From assembly GCF_005239225.2 (NCBI RefSeq), contig NC_133300.1, positions 13,483,875 through 13,547,874 on the forward strand: a stretch of 64,000 nucleotides of DNA, given 5' to 3'. The notes under the pieces were generated by a model, which saw nothing but the letters and a program-made list of their open reading frames with translations, was not told the origin of the DNA and searched no databases. The translations under genes and the position numbers were made by a program. Origin of the DNA: Populus alba. Taxonomy: Eukaryota > Streptophyta > Magnoliopsida > Malpighiales > Salicaceae. Numbering within the stretch: position 1 is the stretch's first letter; each line of letters begins with the position of its first letter. Positions 24,100-34,735 of this stretch are shown in pieces.

Positions 24100-25400
24100 T
24101 ATAAAAATATCTCGGTCTCATGATATTGCAAGTTTTACGAACTAATTGTGTTCACTTATATTATTTTTTGTCTATTTTTATTTTTTTTTTTAATTTTATC
24201 ATTTAACATTTGATTAATTGAGAATTGAAATTCATAATTATTTTTTTAATTTACTTTATACGAGATAGATTATTATAGTCTCATGACTTAGGTAATGAGT
24301 TTTACAGACTAGCTAGGTTGACTCAAGTTTTTTTTTGTCCTTTTTTAATTGAATTTTTTTAATTTAATGTTTTAACATTGGGTTGATTGACAATTAGACT
24401 TTATATTATTATTTTTTGGTTTGCTTTGCTTTCTATAGAGTTATCTCAATCTCCTAACCCGAGTTGTCTTGGGTTATTTTTTTGTCATTTTTTAATTAGT
24501 TTTTTTCTTAATTTTATCATTCAACGTTGAGTTAATTGGGAATTGAAATTCATAATTATTTTTTTATTTGCTATATATATGGTTATTACCACGGTCTCAT
24601 AACCCGGGTCGCGAGTTTTACGAGTTAATCAGGTTGACTCAAGTCTTTTTTGTCCTTTTTTCATTGAATTGTTTTTTTCAATTTGATATTTCAACATTTG
24701 GTTGATTGATAATTAGACTTTATATTTTGCATTTTATAGAGTTATCTCAATCTCTTGACCCAGGTTCGCTCAAGTTATTTTTTTGTCCTTTTTATTATTA
24801 TTTTTTAATTTAATTCTTCAATAGTGGTTTGATTGGGAATTGAGATTCATAATTATTACTATTTTTTTTATATAAGGTTATCACGGTTTTATGACCCGGG
24901 TCACAGGCTACATCGATTGACTTAGGGTTTTGTTGTCCTTTTTTTAATTGAGTTTTTTTCAATTTCATCCTTCAATATTAGATTGATTGAGAATTAGGCT
25001 TCATAATTTATTTTGATTAGCATTCTATGTGGTATCTCAATTTTATAACCCGGATTATGGGTTTGGTCGATTGACTCATGTGGTTTTTTATGTTCTTTTT
25101 TAATTTCATCCTTAAATATTGAGTTAATTGATAATTTAGTTTTATAATTTGTTTCAATTTGTTTTATATAGGGTTATCTCAGTCTCATAACCCAAGTTTG
25201 ACAAGTTAACCTTGGTTGACTCACTTTATTTTTTTTAGTTAAATTTTGTTTTCAATTTTATCCTTTAAAATTAGATTGATTGGGTTTAATATTTTTTATT
25301 ATTTACTTTTTATAGGGTTATCAGGGTCTCTTGACCTGGATAGCGGATTTGGTAGGTTCGATCCGAGTCAATCTAATATATTGTCTCAATATTAAAAAAA
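24100..25400. repeat. Tandem repeat array with dimeric higher-order structure
   Basis: Phrases like GGGTTATCTCAGTCTCATAACCC recur, in variants, at about 24107, 24265, 24439, 24581, 24740, 24876, 25031, 25171 and 25315. Spacings alternate between longer (155-174 bp) and shorter (136-144 bp) for most of the array. Two monomer types alternate: one carries GGGAATTGAAATTCATAATT, the other GATTGACAATTAGACTTTAT. The dimer period is about 290-330 bp and roughly four to five dimers are visible, all diverged. GACCCGGGT-like phrases give the array GC-richer islands in AT-rich DNA. Confidence 0.75.
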
Positions 25401-27460
25401 AATAAAAAAAAGGGTGTCACGTTGATTATTTTTTAGTCAAGCTACATTTTTATTAGTTGTTCATATTGTCTTTGCACTTGCCAAGTCGATCGGGTCAATT
25501 CTCATATAGTTTAATTTTTTATGCTAAAAAACATATTAACAACACCTAAGTATTTTTTTTATGTCCAATAAAAATTTGATTCAACCCACAACGTAATGCA
25601 AACAATGATCTAGTATTAAAAACCAAAAGACATGAGGTGATAGATTCATTGTTCATATGAATAGAAAACCTAACACATGACATATGCCTTTTTTTCTAAC
25701 TTTTTCTTTTCTTTTCACTCAAGCCCTTCTATAGACTAATTACAAGACATTAGGCTTGCAATTATGGTAAAGATACAACATTTAGAGATAGGAGACTAAA
25801 ATATAAAAACACTAAAAATTTATTCATAACCCCACATTAACAACAATTTTATTTTGGTTCAAATGTTTTTTTATTTTATTTTGTAGTCCATGAATTAGAG
25901 AGGTAAGAAAGAGACTTGTCTAAAATGATGAGAGAAAAGGTAATCAGTTGGCACCAATTATGTCCATGAAAAAAGATTGATCTAAGTGTCCAAGGATTTT
26001 ATTCGATGAAAGGAGTTTCATTATAATGTTTTTTGGGCTTTCCCTAGCATGATATGGTAGATCTCGGGTCAAGAATTTTTTTCTCAATAATAGGTTTGAT
26101 TTTTGGTTTTTCAATTCATTTTTGAGTTTTTGGATGCTATAAATGGGTTTATTTAGGAATTTAGGGTGTTTTTTAGCTCTTTTTTAGGTAAAAAAAAATG
26201 GCTGAAAATAGATTTTTAGATCAAAAAATTAGATTCTTTGATTTTTCAGCCACCACCATGTTTGCCGGATTCTAGGAAGATGATGATGTTGTTTGCTTGT
26301 TTTTTCTATAAAAATATAAAACAAATAAAGTCTAGACATGACTCTTCACTAGGAGACTCGCAATTGGACTTTGTTTTTTATAGGTCCGGACAATTTGAGT
26401 TATCTAAGCCAGATTCACACGCTTAACCTTTTTTATTTTATTTTTTTATCTTTTTTATTTATTTTTTAGTTTAGATTTAAATGCACTATAAAAAGTTATT
26501 ATTCAATCTTGTTATCTTTCACAAATAATACTATAGGTTTTTATAGAAATTTAAACTTTGTTTTTTTAACTAATATGAAAAACAAATATCATGAGTATTT
26601 AATTAACATAAAGTTTATGTTATTTAAGATTTTTATAACATTTTTTTATATATAATTTCATCACATTTATTAATTTTTTTCTTTAACCATATACAAAATA
26701 TTGTGATATTCTAAATTTGCTTTTAAGATCATAATGGATCTTTGTTTAGAAAACGACACTTGCAATTTACTAAACATCTTGATATTAGGTTGTTCCTAGG
26801 TTTTGCAAATGTCTTTTTTTTTTATTATTATTATTAAATATAAGATAGTTTTTAAAAAATATAAAATCGGGTTGGGAGTTTTTAAATTTGACTTGCTAGA
26901 CTAGGTTTATTAACAATGTCAAAGAATTGCTCGTAACTTGTATATTTTTTTTAATGCTTAAAAAATTTTGGTCCGTGATTGTGAGCAAAATGATTAAAAA
27001 GAGAAGACCATTGCTAGCATGTAATAGGCATTCATGATTGTAAGGTCAACTTGTTCCTACTTCTATTTTTTCTATGAAGTTATCCTAACATCAATTTTTT
27101 TATCCTTGATAAATATACAAAAGAATAAAGCAAATGAAAGCTTGAAGTGAAGGGAATGTACAACTGGCTTTTTAACAATACATCTCAATTTAGAGAGTGT
27201 TTGAGATTATAGTTGATATTTATCCTACCCCAACTATAATTTTAACAGTATTTGGTTAATCAACATAAACCATAATTTTACACGGGTTCCCTAAAAATTC
27301 TCTTTAAAACTATTATAGTTTTTTCTTAAACCTGCCTTTTCAAACTATAATCACAATAGATACTATAATGCCAAACACACAGTTGGAATTTAAGTGAGGT
27401 GAATGAGATTTGTTGGTGTGATTTGTAACCATTGAACTAAACGTAAAAAAAAAAAACACT
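25401..27460. other. Gene-free AT-rich interval
   Basis: No supported gene. Low-complexity A/T tracts dominate. The 62-codon open frame at 26238-26426 resembles no protein. The phrase TTGCTAGCATGTAAT near 27013 recurs near 37602, so part of this interval belongs to a dispersed repeat. Confidence 0.4.
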
Positions 27461-28600
27461 ACCAGAAAATTATCAAATACCAATGGCAATATCGACAGAA
27501 AAAATATCATCAGTAAATTATGATGGCATTTACTGATAGAAAATTACATCGCTATTTCTTTTGAAAATAACAGATAAAAAAGGTTTTGTTGATGAATAAT
27601 AAGGAAATTACCGATGAAATTCAAAGAATAAGAAAAATTAGATAGTTATTTCCTTGTTAATTTTATTGGTAAATCCGACTTGTCAATACTTCTGATGTAT
27701 TTACCAATAATAATTTACAATTACTAATTTTTGTTTGTGAATTTATTAATAATATTAAAATTATAACTAGCAACTCAACCCCCTCTCTCCATCTCCCATA
27801 TTTATTCTTCTTCATCATTTTTATTTTTTGTAGAAAATAACACCTCCCCCCTATCTTATCACAAATCTAGCTCTTATAATTATAAATTTAGGCACCCCAA
27901 CATTCAGTTTATCAATTTTCCTATCCTAGTTCAATTTATTTTGAAGATTCACCACATGAAGTGAGTAAACCTATCTATTTTTTTTTTTGGCAACCTTTTT
28001 TTATGTTAATTGTTTTGTATAGTATATGTAGTTTGTTTGTGTATTTACTTGTTTTATAGTTTTTTTCTAAAAAAAATTATTTTATGAATTTATGATATGT
28101 ACATGTTAGGGTTTCTTCAAGATTTTAAAAAATTATTTTTGTTTTTCATTTAATGAAATTGAGTTTGATTTTTTAACTTAGGTATTTTATAATGAAAGAA
28201 ATATTTGGTTATTTAATGGGTTTATTTCACATCTTTTCAATTTTATTGTTAAGTTGAAAAATTTAGTAAGTTTAGAGAAATTTGAATTTTTAAAAATAAA
28301 AAATGGTAATGATTAAAAGGTACTGTTAAAATAGATTGAATAAGTTTAAAGTGAACTAATGATAGCTAATTAGTTAGGTACCAATTATTTAATTCACATC
28401 ATCAATTAATATATGTTGTCATCAATATTCTATATAGGTTTCATAAATAATGGATAATCGTTCTTGAATGTATCGAGTTTCACTTGAAGAGTTATGTATG
28501 CATGGATTATTGTAATAGAGTTAAGGATTTTGTTAATTACGTACTATCCAATCCAAAGAATAATAATGAATGCGGTATTAAATATCCATGGTTTGTTGGT
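27461..28600 (+). mobile_element. 5' part of a CACTA (En/Spm) transposon with broken transposase start
   Basis: CACTACCAGAAAATT at 27461 matches the conserved terminus of plant CACTA elements. It is followed by subterminal motifs of the family (TACCAATGG, ATCGACAG, ACCGATGAAA) to about 27700. About 1 kb inside, ATG at 28450 opens a coding remnant like the N-terminus of En/Spm transposases: MDNRS, then MYRVSLEELCMHG, then, one frame over, KDFVNYVLSNPKN and CGIKYP. A stop replaces the expected Trp after MDNRS and a frameshift follows, so it is not functional. No matching right end (TTTTCTGGTAGTG) was seen downstream, so the 3' limit is unknown. Confidence 0.7.
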
Positions 28601-30112
28601 TGACTAGGCCGCGAGTTTCTCTCTTTCACGCCCATTAAAAAGTTAGAAAAATACATCAAATTATAGATGGACATAGTGATAATAGAGATAATAATAATAA
28701 TTTGTCATTGACAAGGTTATAAGATGGTAATTACGGTAGTTGAAGTAATTAGATAATAGAAGTGAGGGAAATGTATTAATAGATTATTTAATGTAAATTT
28801 TTTTATAATTTTCTTGAGTTAATTTTTTGAAAATGAAATAAGTTTTTAAATTGACTGAATATATTCATTGTACACCAAACAAACATGGAAATATAATATC
28901 CTATAAATATTTTCTTCAGTTTTTTATGCATAACACACAATGTTTTATCTTTTTTATTGCATATCTTTTGTTATTTTATTCTTAAAGACACAAGAATCAT
29001 AATTCAACAATAATCTTAAAAAAAAAATTAAGAGTTAGATAGATAGATCCAGCAGAGGTTAAAAAAGGAAAAAAAAAATCAAATGATAGGAAAAAAAAAA
29101 TTAAAGAAAAAAAGCTACTAAATTGATTGTGAGGTTTATGACCATAATAGAAGGATCAAGAGGGTGTATTTGTTTTTTTGTTTTTTTTTTTTTGTAAAAA
29201 AATGATTTTTTTAATTGAATTAACATGCAAAAGAAAATAGGATATATAACACAATTCAAAAAAATAATTAGAAAAATAACATATTTCGACGAGTGATATT
29301 TAATTAAATTATACTCTAAAAAATATTTAGACATTACATTATACAAATAAAAAATTAAAAAACCGATATACACCCATTCAATCTAGTAATAGGGCCCAGA
29401 TTAAAAACCACTTTGTCTCTTGAAGCAATTTATATGGGTTTTACTATAGAGAGCAAAGTCATTTTACCGTGAGAAAATATATGTGTGCAGTGAAAACATT
29501 GACTTCTTTTAGCTTTTGTTTTATTAATACATTTCAAATTCCATATGGAATTGGTCCTTTTATAAAAAATTTAATATATTTTTAAATAAAAAATACTTTT
29601 TAAAAAACAACCCCACTCATAAATTTTTCTATAAAAAATATGGCTAAACCATTCCCACCAAGCATCAGCAGCGAGTACTCGTCATGTGGCTCAAAAATAC
29701 AAGCCAAAGAATCTAAAATAAAAAATAAAAGCATAAAATAAAACTATCTCAGAGAGTTCAAGGGAATGACCAATGCTGAATTGGCATTCGGAAAGAGTAA
29801 GATAACAATGACCTATTGAATTCAACATTTCATTTATGACAGTACTTTAAGCCAAATAAACATCAAATCGACTTTTCTAAACAAGTACAAGATGTAAAGC
29901 ATAATGTAAAGCATTATGCAGGAAACGCAATGTAAGGCAAAATGTAAAGCATCTTGCTTCCACCATGGCAGTCATGCAGTATCTGCCAAGGTCCAAGATG
30001 GAAGCAAGAAACAATGACAATACTCGATAAAAGAAAGGGTAAAGAATCAGATTCATTGCCTCGTACTATAACTGGTTGACCAGTTGCATGAGCTAACCAA
30101 TCAGCATCTCTC
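28601..30112. other. Gene-free AT-rich interval and UGD 3' side
   Basis: No supported gene. 28920-29400 is A/T low-complexity DNA, possibly still within the CACTA remnant. About 29650-30112 is the probable 3'UTR of the minus-strand UGD gene; it repeats ATGTAAAGCAT-like words at 29891-29950. Confidence 0.4.
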
Positions 30113-31558
30113 TTATGCAATGGCAGGCATGTCCTTGAGCCATGCATCCAGTGGCTTACCAATTGTGTACACAATGAACCCAATCCCCCTCAGCTCATCC
30201 GCATTCACTACATTCCTTCCATCGAACACAAAAGCTGGTTTCTGCATGTTGTCAAATATCCTCTTGTAATCGAGAGTCCTGAATTCATCCCACTCCGTCA
30301 AGATGCAAATACCGTGGGCTCCCTTTGTTGCCTCATAGGCATCCCAAGTAACAGTCACTTGCTTAACAGCAGATTTGGGACTCTTTGGCTGGAGATGGAG
30401 AGGATGATCCCAATCAAACTTTTTCATGATGAGATCCCTCTGAATCTGGTCTTCTGTGACCTGTGGATCATAGATGTTCAAGATAGCCTTGTCTCCCAGC
30501 AGCCCCTTGCACACATCAATCGCAGGGGTCTCCCTTGTGTCGCCAGTATCCTTCTTGAAAGCGAACCCTAAAATGGCAATCTTCTTTTGAGAAACTGTGT
30601 TAAACATAGAGGAAACAACACGGTTCACGAATCGGCTCTTCTGGTAATCATTGATCTTGATAACTTGTTTCCAGTACTCTGCTACCTCCGGAAGGCCATT
30701 GCACTCACATATGTAAACAAGATTCAGAATATCCTTCTGGAAGCAGGACCCACCAAAACCAACACTGGAACTCAAGAACTTGGGACCAATCCTTGAATCC
30801 TTGCCAATAGCATAGGACACCTCAGCAACATCAGCCCCAGTTGCCTCGCAGAGTGCTGACATGGCATTAACAGAGGAAATCCTTTGGGCCAGGAAGGCAT
30901 TGGCAGCAAGCTTGGACAGCTCTGCAGACCAAAGGTTAGTGGTTAGGATGCGGTCTTCGGGAACCCAGTGAGCGTAGACACTCTTCAATGCCTGGATTGC
31001 CTTCTGGCCTTCTGGGGTTTCCCTTCCTCCAATGAGGACACGATCAGGTTGAAACAAATCTTCGATTGCAGTTCCTTCTGCAAGGAACTCGGGGTTTGAG
31101 AGGATCTGGAATTTGATCCCTTTACTGTTATGGGTCAAAATCTTTTCAATAGCCTCAGCAGTCTTAACTGGGACTGTTGATTTCTCAACAACTATTTTGT
31201 CAGATTTGGACACGTCAGCAATCGTACGTGCAGCACTCTCCCAGTATGTCAGATCTGCAGCTTTACCAGCTCCAAGACCCTGAGTTTTAGTTGGGGTGTT
31301 GACTGAAACAAAAACTATATCAGCCTCTGCAACATGCTTCTCCACATCGGTGCTGAAGAAGATGTTCTTGCCTCTGCGCTGCTTCACCACATCATCAAGG
31401 CCTGGCTCATAGATGGGGAGCTGGTCACTGTTCCAGGCTGCAATCCTAGGTTCAGAGATGTCAACAACCACCACCTCAATATCCGGGCACTTGAGTGCAA
31501 TGACAGCCATTGTAGGTCCACCTACATACCCTGCTCCAATGCAACAGATCTTCACCAT
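30113..31558 (-). CDS. UGD: UDP-glucose 6-dehydrogenase
   Basis: Complete 481-residue enzyme in one coding exon, the usual plant length. It oxidises UDP-glucose to UDP-glucuronate with two NAD+, in the cytosol. This supplies the precursors of pectin, xylan and other cell-wall sugars. The N-terminal Rossmann motif GAGYVGG is at residues 8-14. The central domain has [10 protein letters not shown], with the conserved acidic residue of the active site, and [10 protein letters not shown], containing the catalytic Cys. [19 protein letters not shown] forms the dimer helix region. The C-terminal UDP-binding domain shows [13 protein letters not shown]. All catalytic residues I can check are present, so the protein should be active. 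A spliced 5' leader and a TATA box lie upstream. Confidence 0.98.
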   Translation of the reverse strand: MVKICCIGAGYVGGPTMAVIALKCPDIEVVVVDISEPRIAAWNSDQLPIYEPGLDDVVKQRRGKNIFFSTDVEKHVAEADIVFVSVNTPTKTQGLGAGKAADLTYWESAARTIADVSKSDKIVVEKSTVPVKTAEAIEKILTHNSKGIKFQILSNPEFLAEGTAIEDLFQPDRVLIGGRETPEGQKAIQALKSVYAHWVPEDRILTTNLWSAELSKLAANAFLAQRISSVNAMSALCEATGADVAEVSYAIGKDSRIGPKFLSSSVGFGGSCFQKDILNLVYICECNGLPEVAEYWKQVIKINDYQKSRFVNRVVSSMFNTVSQKKIAILGFAFKKDTGDTRETPAIDVCKGLLGDKAILNIYDPQVTEDQIQRDLIMKKFDWDHPLHLQPKSPKSAVKQVTVTWDAYEATKGAHGICILTEWDEFRTLDYKRIFDNMQKPAFVFDGRNVVNADELRGIGFIVYTIGKPLDAWLKDMPAIA

Positions 31559-31580
31559 TTTCCTCCTCTAAGTTTACAAC

Positions 31581-32201
31581 CTGAAGAAGGTAAATTTATT
31601 AATCCATCATGATGAAGGAAAACAAATAAAAAACGAGTAAGCAAACTCTAACCTACTCTAGCAGATCAATGGATAAGCAACAATAACGCTTGTGAATTCA
31701 CAAACCACACACGCACGCACACAATGATGTATCAAATCAGCACATGACAACGTCAAACAACAAAATTGAGTCCATTTCCCACAACACAATCGATACCATT
31801 TCAACCCTTTTCAATATGTTGAACTAGATCTAGACTTTGAATCAAGTCCTAGTCCGTCCTGGATCTTAGAAAATGTTGCACTTCTCATACGTTTTGACTC
31901 ATTTGCTTGAATATTCGATAATAAATGAAATAAATAAAAAAATCTAACACAGCAAACTACAACTTACTACCACAGCCTAGAATGCTAAGATCCGAACAGA
32001 AATTAAGAGCTAGAATCAGTTTGGAAGCAGATCCAGTAGAATTCAGAGCTTAAAAAGTCGGTAGATCTTATGACTTTCCAACCAATCAGATCCATTTTTG
32101 AAACAACAGATCGAGGAGTAAAATCGTGCTGAATATCATCAGACCTAAACGAATTTCATAATTAAATTAGAAGAAAGAGAGAAATGAAATTGGAATGGTA
32201 C
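31581..32201 (-). other. Putative 5'UTR intron of UGD
   Basis: On the minus strand the donor CGAG/GTACC starts at 32201 and the acceptor CTTCTTCAG ends at 31581, 22 bases before the ATG. The 621 bp between is AT-rich and has no long open frame in the UGD sense. Leader introns are known in plant UGD genes and often raise expression. Confidence 0.7.
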
Positions 32202-32296
32202 CTCGGAACGTAAAGCGAGAGATCAAGAGAGTAATTTGTTTGACGTCTTCTGTTAACTGGATGCTGGAATGAGAGCAAAGAGAGAGCGGGGCGATG

Positions 32297-32304
32297 TTTA
32301 AATA
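32297..32304 (-). promoter_or_regulatory. TATA box of UGD
   Basis: TATTTAAA on the minus strand lies about 95 bp upstream of the leader intron donor and is followed by a CT-rich leader-like stretch, which fits a short untranslated first exon. Confidence 0.65.
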
Positions 32305-32509
32305 CACGTCTCCATTCCTAGATCTGCCCCTCCTGTGTGCTTCCCTATTAAATGGTTTTAAGTAAATTATACTTTAATTACTGTATTTATAAGCAATCTG
32401 TATTTCGGTCCCTCTATTCTCTAAAATATTAGTTAGTCCCTTGACTTTTAGATCCACTTGTTTTCTTGTCCCTCCCTGAAATACTATTGGTCACTGCACG
32501 TAAATCACA

Positions 32510-32513
<4 letters not shown>

Positions 32514-32571
<58 letters not shown>
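32514..32571. repeat. (TC)29 microsatellite upstream of UGD
   Basis: About 29 uninterrupted TC units (GA on the UGD coding strand) lie some 210 bp upstream of the TATA box. This is the longest microsatellite in the window. GA tracts in plant promoters can bind BBR/BPC factors; a role here is only inferred. Confidence 0.95.
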
Positions 32572-32572
<1 letters not shown>

Positions 32573-33404
32573 AAGCTATTATTGTCATTATGCTTGTCGG
32601 TGACTCATTGGTTATGTGATAAAGGCATTTTTCTTATGTTTTAATTGATTAAATCTTATCATTGAGTTTTCATTACTTCATCGGGTGATTATAGAAGTCG
32701 ACCCAGTTAATTATTCCAGTTTGATAAGTTAATTCAATAATTATTTAACTTTAAATTGAAATTTTTTCTTGCCATAATGAAATTTTTTTTTCCAAAAAAC
32801 ACCCCGAATGTTGCTTTAGAGTTTTTTTTTATTATTATTATTAGAAATCATAGCTTGAATAAACTCATTGACTCGTGGATCAACTCGTCCAATACACAAC
32901 CGGAGCTTTGAGTAGGGTCGATTATGATATTAGGTAGGTTTTATAACTGTATTTTAATGATAGAACGTAATAGATTTGCATATGATCGTAAAACACAGGT
33001 GCTAATTAACAAATCTTGATGCAAAAAGGACTAAATTATGTTTTTTCTTAAAAAAGAGTGACTGCAATGCATTACTCCAGTGGGTTTGGTTGCTGTGTAG
33101 CTCTCAAGAGCAGAATCCGCGGTCCAGGATTAGGCAGGGGGGGAGGAACAGGGGTAGAAAGGTAAAAGAGGTGGCTTTGATTGGTTTGGACAAAATAATA
33201 CCGTGGAATTTATTTATTTACGCCTAAAGGAAAGGCGCCCCCCGTTGAAGTATTGGAAGGTTAACTGAAAAAAATTCAACGCGTCTTGGACAGCTAGGAT
33301 TAGAGAGGCAGTTACCCGAATGGCACTTCCCTCGTAAGTAAGATTCATGAACACAACGAGGCATCCAGGATGTTGCTTCTTGAATTTGATGTGATGTTTG
33401 AAAA

Positions 33405-33535
33405 TGTGATAATTATTTTTATAAAATAAAATATATTAAAATATTTTTTATTTTTAATATTAAAATAATTTGAAAATATTAAAAAATATTAATTTAAAAT
33501 AAATAAAAATTTAAAATATATTTTTTAAAACACGA
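33405..33535 (+). repeat. MITE-like AT-rich dispersed repeat, copy 2
   Basis: It contains AAATATATTAAAATATTTTT, later AATATTAATTTAAAATAAAT and TTTTTAAAACACGAA, the order seen in the other copies. It sits directly left of a duplicated flank (33541-33702). Confidence 0.55.
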
Positions 33536-33540
33536 ATACA

Positions 33541-34126
33541 AATAAAGTTTTTATTTGTTAAGTTTAATTAGTGTGGTTTTTGAGTTATAACTTGTATTTA
33601 CCTTCAATGGATCGGTTTTTTTTAATCTTTGTTATTAGATTATTTCTTAAAGAGGGGGTTTGCCTACCCTTCTAAAGTTAAGTTTCATTATTGAAATTAA
33701 TGTTCATTGTGAAGTTATGGTTGAGGTTGTCACTGTGAAGTCGAGCTTGTTTGGCCACTGAAAAATTAATATGGTAAGTATTATTTTTTAATGTTAATTT
33801 TTTAAAAAATATATTAAAATAATATATTTTTTTATTTTTAAAAAATTATTTTTAATGTTAAAAAATTAAAATGATATGGAAACATTAAAAAATATTAATT
33901 TAAAATAAATAAAAATAAAAAATAAATTATTTAAAAAAATAATTATTTTTAAATCACCAAAACAAATAAAATTTTTATATGTTAAACTTAATTAGTGTGG
34001 TTTTTGAATTATAACTTGTATTTACCTTTAATGGATCGGTTTTTTTAGCTTTGTTATTAGATTATTTCTTAAAGAGGGGGGTTTGCCTACCCTTCTAAAG
34101 TTAAGTTTTATTATTGAAATTAATTG
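33541..34126. repeat. Direct duplication of about 160 bp with intervening MITE copy
   Basis: 33541-33702 and 33964-34126 are near-identical direct copies about 423 bp apart, sharing TTAGTGTGGTTTTTGA, ATGGATCGGTTTTTTT and GGTTTGCCTACCCTTC. Each copy has a MITE-like repeat immediately to its left, so the unit of duplication is repeat plus flank. Confidence 0.85.
33775..33955 (+). repeat. MITE-like AT-rich dispersed repeat, copy 3
   Basis: Same order of phrases as copy 2, including ATATATTAAAATAATATATT, AAAATGATATGGAAA and AATATTAATTTAAAATAAAT. Confidence 0.6.
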
Positions 34127-34609
34127 TCAAAATATTGAATATTTACATTAAGAATATGTTTGGCATGATTGCATCTGTGAAGGTATGATCGTGGTTATCA
34201 TTGTTATGGGTGAGTAAAAAATTGAAAAACCAATTAAATCGAGAAAATCAGAAAAATAATAATTGAAAAAACCGAACTGTGAAAAAAAAAACTAATTAAA
34301 ATTTTAAAAAAATTGACCGGTTCGGTTAGGTTTCAGTTTTATAAGCTTGAAACCAAAAAAACTGAACCGAACCCAACCCAACCCAAATAAAAAAAACCAA
34401 GTAAAACCGATTTGAACCGACTTTTGTCCTAAAAAACTAAATTGAATCGAAACCTGTTGTTTTGAACCGGTTTCGATTCGGTTTTCGTTTGGTTATCTTT
34501 TTTATAAAAATAGAATGGAACAAAAAATAATCATTTCTAATCATTGTCATGTCGAGCCTCTTTGGCCATGCAACTAGGCTGTGTTTTTACTAGGATCTAA
34601 ATTTTTTTG

Positions 34610-34735
34610 TTTTAAGTTAGTTTTTTTTATCGTTTTGGAACACTAATATCAAAAATAAATTTTAAAAAATAAAAAAATATATATTATTTTAATATATTTT
34701 TAATAAAAAAATTATTTTAAAAAATAATCAACATC
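34610..34735 (-). repeat. MITE-like AT-rich dispersed repeat, copy 4
   Basis: Reverse orientation: GTTTTGGAACACTAATATC followed by AAAAATATATATTATTTTAA and TATATTTTTAATAAAA, the mirror of the copies at 33.8 and 42.6 kb. Confidence 0.5.

Noticed and set aside
30084..30796. Plus-strand open frames opposite UGD
   Set aside because: They are antisense shadows of a strongly conserved enzyme and have no own similarity.
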